A stretch of DNA of 64,000 bases, taken from contig JAITUC010000038.1 of NCBI GenBank assembly GCA_031286585.1, forward strand, positions 558,001-622,000. Direction: 5' to 3'. Of the stretch, positions 59,497 to 64,000 are shown piece by piece. Both the position numbers and the translations under genes were made by a program. The stretch comes from Delftia acidovorans. GTDB taxonomy: Bacteria > Pseudomonadota > Gammaproteobacteria > Burkholderiales > Burkholderiaceae_C. The notes beneath the pieces were generated by a model, which ran no database searches, was not told the origin of the DNA, and saw nothing but the letters and a program-made list of their open reading frames with translations. Each line of letters opens with the position of its first letter. Position 1 is the stretch's first letter.

Positions 59497-60445
59497 CCTT
59501 TTCTCCAACCAATCTCAGAAATTCTGAATAATTTCTTATGTAGTCGTCTGCATCGTAATAATGCGAAGTGAAGACCAGCAATACCGCATCTGCAGAATAT
59601 TTGTATTGTATTCCCCAAGTCATCGGTGGCAGATGCAGACCCAGATCAGGAGAGTTCAACAGAATTTCGCTACGCAATTTCCCATCATCCACAACGACTG
59701 CACAGCTCCCCTTCACGCAGATCAGGAACTGATGGCATTCCCGGTGGGCATGCTCACCCCGGGTCTTTTCACTGGGAACATTGAATACCAGAAAATAGCG
59801 CTTGGCCGGAAAAGGAATATCTTTCTCAAACTCGCCAACAGATAGATTTCCGCGCATATCCTGAGCGGATTTCATCCTATGCAGAGCCACATCACCTATT
59901 CCCAGTCTTTCATGCGAGTTGGCCTGCGCAGGAATTGTAACTTCATGCGACCTGTTCACCGGCTTTGACAGACTGGAATTTTCTACATAGCCGACGATAC
60001 GCGCGGGAGAACCTGTCACCACAGCATATGGCGGCACAGACTTCGTCACAACAGCACCAGCTCCTACCATGGCGCCGCGTCCTATGACAACCCCGGGCAA
60101 GATCACTGCACCTCCGCCAATTGATGCGCCTTTCTCTACCCTGGTGAACAGCGGATTTTCCAGATACTGCTTGGATCGGGGAAATTTGTCATTGGTAAAG
60201 GTGACGTTGGGTCCGACAAAGACATCGTCTTCCAGACGAACACCATTCCACAAATACACCCCGGACTTCACTGTCACCCGGTCACCAATGACAACATCGT
60301 CTTCGATGAAGCACTGAGCGCAAATATTGACGTCCCGGCCAATGATTGCGTCTTTCAAGACTACCACTGACTGCCAAATGGAGGAGCCTTCACCAATTTG
60401 CTCCGAATGCACCTCTGCGGTACCATGAACTTTAACGTTGTTCAT
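59474..60445 (-). CDS. Fusion of sugar 3-N-acetyltransferase (FdtC/QdtC-like) and dTDP-6-deoxyhexos-4-ulose 3,4-ketoisomerase (FdtA/QdtA-like)
   Basis: 323 residues. N-terminal half (1 to about 155) is a left-handed beta-helix of hexapeptide repeats ([59 protein letters not shown]). C-terminal half (about 180-310) is a WxcM-like cupin: [25 protein letters not shown], active-site [27 protein letters not shown] and [14 protein letters not shown]. Together they do the isomerisation and final N-acetylation for dTDP-Fuc3NAc or dTDP-Qui3NAc; which one cannot be told. Same operon as an FdtB-type aminotransferase. Overlaps the GT2 stop by 14 bases. Confidence 0.87.
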   Translation of the reverse strand: MNNVKVHGTAEVHSEQIGEGSSIWQSVVVLKDAIIGRDVNICAQCFIEDDVVIGDRVTVKSGVYLWNGVRLEDDVFVGPNVTFTNDKFPRSKQYLENPLFTRVEKGASIGGGAVILPGVVIGRGAMVGAGAVVTKSVPPYAVVTGSPARIVGYVENSSLSKPVNRSHEVTIPAQANSHERLGIGDVALHRMKSAQDMRGNLSVGEFEKDIPFPAKRYFLVFNVPSEKTRGEHAHRECHQFLICVKGSCAVVVDDGKLRSEILLNSPDLGLHLPPMTWGIQYKYSADAVLLVFTSHYYDADDYIRNYSEFLRLVGEKDAPEKNS

Positions 60446-61379
60446 TCTGATCTTTCGAATTATCTATTTCAACAGCGACTACAGAAAGGGGGCGCTGTTT
60501 GCTGTTTTCGTATGCCCGCCATGCATAGGTCCCCACCAAACCCAATCCGAAGATATTTAAAGCTCCGAAAAAAAGCACTACCAACATTGTTGGAACATAT
60601 CCTGGCAAAGAAATTTGATGGGTAAGGCGGGCGATTAATATAATCAGCGCAATCACCGTCGAAATCACACATCCAAATAAACCTATGCGGGTCAAAAGTC
60701 TGATTGGATAATCGGTGAATGCGAAGATGCTATCCAGCATGTAATCTATTTTTTTTCTCAGAGTCCAACTTGAAGAACCCTCTTCACGAATCAGCCGTTC
60801 ATAACCAACTATTTTGCGACGAAACCCCAACCAAAAAATCAAGGCCACCAAAGAAGATCTGGATTCGGTGAGATTCAACAAATGCTCTTTGAACACCCTG
60901 TTGCAACCAAAAACATCGACACCACCTTCTGGCATATCGGTAACTATCAAGCGCCGATACATTCCCCAGAACATCCTGGAAGCCAACTGGGAAGTCCAGG
61001 GATCATTGCGACGAACTCTTGAACCTATGACAACGTCGCATTCATCGGATTTCAATGCACTGAAAAACTCAATCATCAAATCCGGTGGCTCTTGCAAATC
61101 GGCAGCCATCACCCCAAAATATTCACCTTTAGCCGCCTTCAATCCAGTACGTATCGCTGGAAAAGATCCAAAATTTCTAGAGTGGGCCAATAACTGCGCA
61201 GAAAACTCCAATTTTGGCAATGCATCCCGCAACATCGAAAACGACTGATCCGGACTACCATCCACAACAAAAACCACTTCCATATGCCCTTGCATCCCAC
61301 GGGCCAAATCAGTTAGTGACTTGAGTAGTCGAGGAATAGATCCCTCATTTTTATAAACGGGAATGACAACAGAGAACAT
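60432..61379 (-). CDS. GtrB-like polyisoprenyl-phosphate glycosyltransferase (GT2)
   Basis: 315 residues from ATG 61379, coupled to the aminotransferase stop (TAATG) with GGAGG five bases upstream; an ATG at 61391 lies on the wrong side of that site. GT-A fold: [71 protein letters not shown] (DxQ-type site), ending in two membrane helices ([41 protein letters not shown]). Charges undecaprenyl phosphate with a sugar on the cytoplasmic side. Confidence 0.9.
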   Translation of the reverse strand: MFSVVIPVYKNEGSIPRLLKSLTDLARGMQGHMEVVFVVDGSPDQSFSMLRDALPKLEFSAQLLAHSRNFGSFPAIRTGLKAAKGEYFGVMAADLQEPPDLMIEFFSALKSDECDVVIGSRVRRNDPWTSQLASRMFWGMYRRLIVTDMPEGGVDVFGCNRVFKEHLLNLTESRSSLVALIFWLGFRRKIVGYERLIREEGSSSWTLRKKIDYMLDSIFAFTDYPIRLLTRIGLFGCVISTVIALIILIARLTHQISLPGYVPTMLVVLFFGALNIFGLGLVGTYAWRAYENSKQRPLSVVAVEIDNSKDQNEQR

Positions 61380-62473
61380 TATGGCCTCCATTCATTTATA
61401 GCCATTGCCACCTTTTGAACATCATCTTCACTCATTTCTGGATAGCAAGGCAGCGTCAGGATCTCATCCGCCAAAATTTCTGTATTTTTCAGCGAAATTT
61501 CTTTATATTTATTCTTCAATATATCCTGCCTATGATCTGGCACAGGATAGTGTATATCAACAAGAATTCCTTGGGATCGCATATGTGTGAAAAGAGAATC
61601 TCTAGCGCTACTTCTGATCACATAAAGATGAGCCACCGAACTCTCGTCGGACAAACCGGGTTTTTTCACCAGAGGATGATTGATCAAAGAATCATACAAA
61701 TCAGCTATGTGGCGGCGTTTTCCATTGGCTTCATCCAAGTGGGGAAGAAAAACCATTAGCACTGCTGCTTGCAACTCATCCAGACGGCTGTTCCGTCCAC
61801 CCGGAATACCGACATGGTATTTCTTGGTCCAACCATACTGCCTTAGCTGCCGGAGGCGCTCTGCTGTTTCATCGCTTCGCGTGACGATTGCGCCCCCATC
61901 GCCAAGCGCTCCAAGGTTCTTGGTCGGATAAAAGCTGAAGCTGGCAGCATCGCCAAAAGCACCTACTCTTTTCCCATTAACCAACGCTCCGTGGGCTTGA
62001 GCACAATCCTCAAGCAGAGCAACTCCGCGCTTCCGACACAGCTCGGCTATGGCCTCGATGTCTCTCACAGCTGCACCATAGAGGTGAGTGACAACAACTG
62101 CATCGACGCCCATTTCAATTGCCTTCTCGACATCGGCAATTGATACATTGTGCGTGGAGACATCCACATCCATGAAATACGGCTCGGCACCAATTGCCAA
62201 TATTGCAGCCGATGTGTACATTCCAGCGTTCGCAACTGTCGCAATCAACGATCCAGGCTTGATCTGCAAAGCCTTCATTGACAGCTCAATGGCATCGGTC
62301 CCATTGGCCACACTAATACAATGACTTACTCCAATGTACTCCGCAAAAGCATTCTCAAATTTCTTTACCTCCGATCCAAGTATCAGCCAACCACTGTTTA
62401 CAACTTGTTTCAAAACAGACAAGATGTCATCTTGATAAGCTCTGACACGCTTGGAAAGATCATTTATTTGCAT
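61379..62473 (-). CDS. DegT/DnrJ/EryC1 PLP aminotransferase (FdtB/QdtB-like)
   Basis: 364 residues. Starts INDLSKRVRAYQDDILSVL; LVxSGWLILGSEVKKFENAFAEYIG; ANGTDAIELSMKAL; VVVTHLYGAAVRDIEAI; internal aldimine Lys in SFYPTKNLGALGDGGAI; RNSRLDELQAAVL. Makes the 3-amino sugar nucleotide from the keto sugar produced by the isomerase. GGAG precedes the ATG. The next gene overlaps its stop. Confidence 0.9.
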   Translation of the reverse strand: MQINDLSKRVRAYQDDILSVLKQVVNSGWLILGSEVKKFENAFAEYIGVSHCISVANGTDAIELSMKALQIKPGSLIATVANAGMYTSAAILAIGAEPYFMDVDVSTHNVSIADVEKAIEMGVDAVVVTHLYGAAVRDIEAIAELCRKRGVALLEDCAQAHGALVNGKRVGAFGDAASFSFYPTKNLGALGDGGAIVTRSDETAERLRQLRQYGWTKKYHVGIPGGRNSRLDELQAAVLMVFLPHLDEANGKRRHIADLYDSLINHPLVKKPGLSDESSVAHLYVIRSSARDSLFTHMRSQGILVDIHYPVPDHRQDILKNKYKEISLKNTEILADEILTLPCYPEMSEDDVQKVAMAINEWRP

Positions 62474-62554
62474 TTTTTACTCCACAATCCCAAATCATCA
62501 AATTTTTTTCCATCGTCAACAGTTAATCATAACAATCAACGATGCGACACCAAA

Positions 62555-64000
62555 TCAACACGGATTCTTTGAATCCATGAAGTGTGAATTCTTACTATCT
62601 ATCGGCTTTATTTCTATGCTGTCCATCATGAAAGAAAGACCATAATAATCAATAACGCTTTCAGATTGCAAGCTTATTGAATTAACACCACTCTTTAGAG
62701 ATTTACCACTAATATTCCCCTCGACATCATTGCCTGTAACAATGATATCGATCGGTTCATCATTGATGAATATTTTGAGATTCTTTGCGATATTCTGACT
62801 GGCAGCAGCCGTCAACTTGAGCCTCAGAGCATACTCATCATCAGCTGGTATTAATTCGAAATATAAATTTGTGTTTTTGCTGAAGCTCCAAGCCGACGCC
62901 GACTTGTTTCTTCCTGCGATGGACCATTCGGCTTCCCGCCAACCGTTACCCCAAATTGGCAACTCCAGACTCCAGACATCGCCAAAACCCCACTTATAAC
63001 AGGCACCCACGCGGTAAGGAGACTTCCACAGAGTCCCTTTTAAAGGCCACGAGTTGGTGTAAAGGCCTGTGAAATCCTTTTCTTGATAGCCATCCACGCG
63101 CTCATCGGACATCAAGATGCCCTTGCCTACCTCCAGAACTACCACGTCATCTGGTGCAGTAGATGTCTGCTGAGTCGGATTTTTGGATGGTTCGAAGCCT
63201 GGCCCGCCCGCAGGCTCAGCCATCTCATAAATCCAACGGCCATTCTTCTCATAACAGTGACCAGTTCTCCCGAAAACATCGCGGCGCATCCATTCACCTG
63301 CAGGTTGTCTGCATATTTCCAGCGAAGTAATGGATCGACCCATCACGTAGGAAAGAGCATTTCCGAGATTCTCAGGAAGAAACATCCATGTGTGGCCCAG
63401 AAGATTACTATGGTCAAGCACAAGCACTGAAGAGCCACCAGCGCTCTTCTTGTATTTTTGGACAACCTCACTCAATAGTCTTTTTTGAACTGTTGAAATA
63501 TGATCGTAATGACTGAACTGATAAAGCTGATACAAAGAACCAAAAAACAGTCCAACGCCAAACAACAAAAAAACCGCAGTTCGGCTTTTTTTCAAAATCA
63601 TCGACAGTACACCTATCCAAAGTAGCGCAGCCCCCGGGCTCGCAGCTATGAATGTGCGCTGACTAATGACAACATGAGATGGCGAAAATATATATGGAAA
63701 ATATCCAGCCAATGCGATAATCATTCCAACAAGAATCATTCTTATTGAAGAAAAATTATCTACTTCATTTCTCAAAGGCGCAGAACTATTGATATTGATT
63801 TTTTTGAATACCAAAAAAAATACAGCAATGACGAAACACCAGGCTACCAGGTAGGCTATATTTGAGAAGGGCTGACCATGAATCATGGCAATAGAATCCA
63901 GCCACCCTCCCAGTAGTAAATGGAAGCCCCCAACGGTAAACAATTTCGGCAATACTGCGTAAACAGCGGAAATTCCGTTTTCGCCGATAAGACTGGCTTG
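62555..64000 (-). CDS. GT-C-like membrane glycosyltransferase, N-terminus beyond the window
   Basis: The frame is open from the last base (…QASLIGENGISAVYAVLPKLF…) to the stop at 62555; a TTG at 63952 is not a real start. In the visible 482 residues five membrane helices are followed, from about residue 190, by a soluble periplasmic domain ending in a beta-sandwich (WSLELPIWGNGWREAEWSIAG; YFELIPADDEYALRLKLTAA). Such a layout fits the variable GtrC-type transferase of Gtr modules. No catalytic motif is in the visible part. First visible gene of the AT-rich operon. Family not identified. Confidence 0.7.
   Translation of the reverse strand, partial: QASLIGENGISAVYAVLPKLFTVGGFHLLLGGWLDSIAMIHGQPFSNIAYLVAWCFVIAVFFLVFKKININSSAPLRNEVDNFSSIRMILVGMIIALAGYFPYIFSPSHVVISQRTFIAASPGAALLWIGVLSMILKKSRTAVFLLFGVGLFFGSLYQLYQFSHYDHISTVQKRLLSEVVQKYKKSAGGSSVLVLDHSNLLGHTWMFLPENLGNALSYVMGRSITSLEICRQPAGEWMRRDVFGRTGHCYEKNGRWIYEMAEPAGGPGFEPSKNPTQQTSTAPDDVVVLEVGKGILMSDERVDGYQEKDFTGLYTNSWPLKGTLWKSPYRVGACYKWGFGDVWSLELPIWGNGWREAEWSIAGRNKSASAWSFSKNTNLYFELIPADDEYALRLKLTAAASQNIAKNLKIFINDEPIDIIVTGNDVEGNISGKSLKSGVNSISLQSESVIDYYGLSFMMDSIEIKPIDSKNSHFMDSKNPC

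Noticed and set aside
63950-63952. TTG start for the last gene
   Set aside because: The frame stays open to the window edge with plausible membrane-protein residues, so the true start must lie outside.

Overview
The window is one contiguous stretch of a GC-rich betaproteobacterial chromosome. Gene content and order suggest the Burkholderiales, most likely the Comamonadaceae (Delftia/Comamonas/Acidovorax-like): a pilMNOPQ-aroK-aroB block, ResB/CcsB (system II) cytochrome c maturation beside a cytochrome c4, cyaY divergent from an lptM-like lipoprotein, Bug-type solute-binding proteins, and a short GC-rich dispersed repeat present twice. This is inferred from protein families and synteny; no 16S gene is present. 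No tRNA, rRNA, CRISPR array or prophage was seen.

Layout. 1-5.0 kb: the 5' part of gltB (cut by the window edge) and a REP-type Y1 transposase gene whose HUH motif looks degenerate. 5.0-10.6 kb: an IclR/PcaR-type regulator divergent from pcaI-pcaJ-pcaF, an SDR and a Bug solute-binding protein, an aromatic-catabolism end module. 10.6-14.8 kb: two tandem alkaline phosphatases (one lipoprotein, one exported) plus a His-rich exported protein, behind a good Pho box. 14.8-20.6 kb: MBL hydrolase, methyltransferase, DUF1415, dGTPase-like protein, aroB and aroK. 20.7-27.2 kb: type IV pilus alignment complex and secretin pilMNOPQ, with an extra Ig-like lipoprotein gene after pilQ. 27.5-37.6 kb: PBP1A, frataxin, LptM-like lipoprotein, an ODP-type di-iron protein behind a perfect FNR/ANR box, MsrPQ, CcsB/ResB and cytochrome c4. 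37.9-46.6 kb: a mannitol/polyol ABC uptake and oxidation operon (mtlEFGKD plus a sugar kinase and an AraC regulator) and an SMP-30 lactonase. 46.7-49.8 kb: divergent pgi and zwf with two HexR-like palindromes. 50-54.8 kb: engB, an alpha/beta hydrolase, two LpxL-type acyltransferases and metK with a structured leader. 55-58.9 kb: a GT-C-like membrane/TPR protein and a GT4-GT2 fusion glycosyltransferase. 59.1-64 kb: a clearly AT-richer minus-strand cassette (GtrA-like flippase, FdtC/FdtA-type acetyltransferase-ketoisomerase fusion, GtrB-like glycosyltransferase, FdtB-type aminotransferase, and a GT-C-like protein running off the window).

The most interesting part is the right end: a probably acquired Gtr-type surface-glycosylation cassette carrying the last enzymes for a dTDP-3-acetamido-3,6-dideoxyhexose, with stacked inverted repeats at its border with GC-rich DNA. 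Several regulatory sites are readable directly: Pho box, FNR box at the class II distance, HexR-like operators, a PcaR/PobR-like triple half-site, and a metK leader with an anti-Shine-Dalgarno. The two dispersed-repeat copies show compensatory base changes in a hairpin, which argues that their RNA or DNA structure is conserved.
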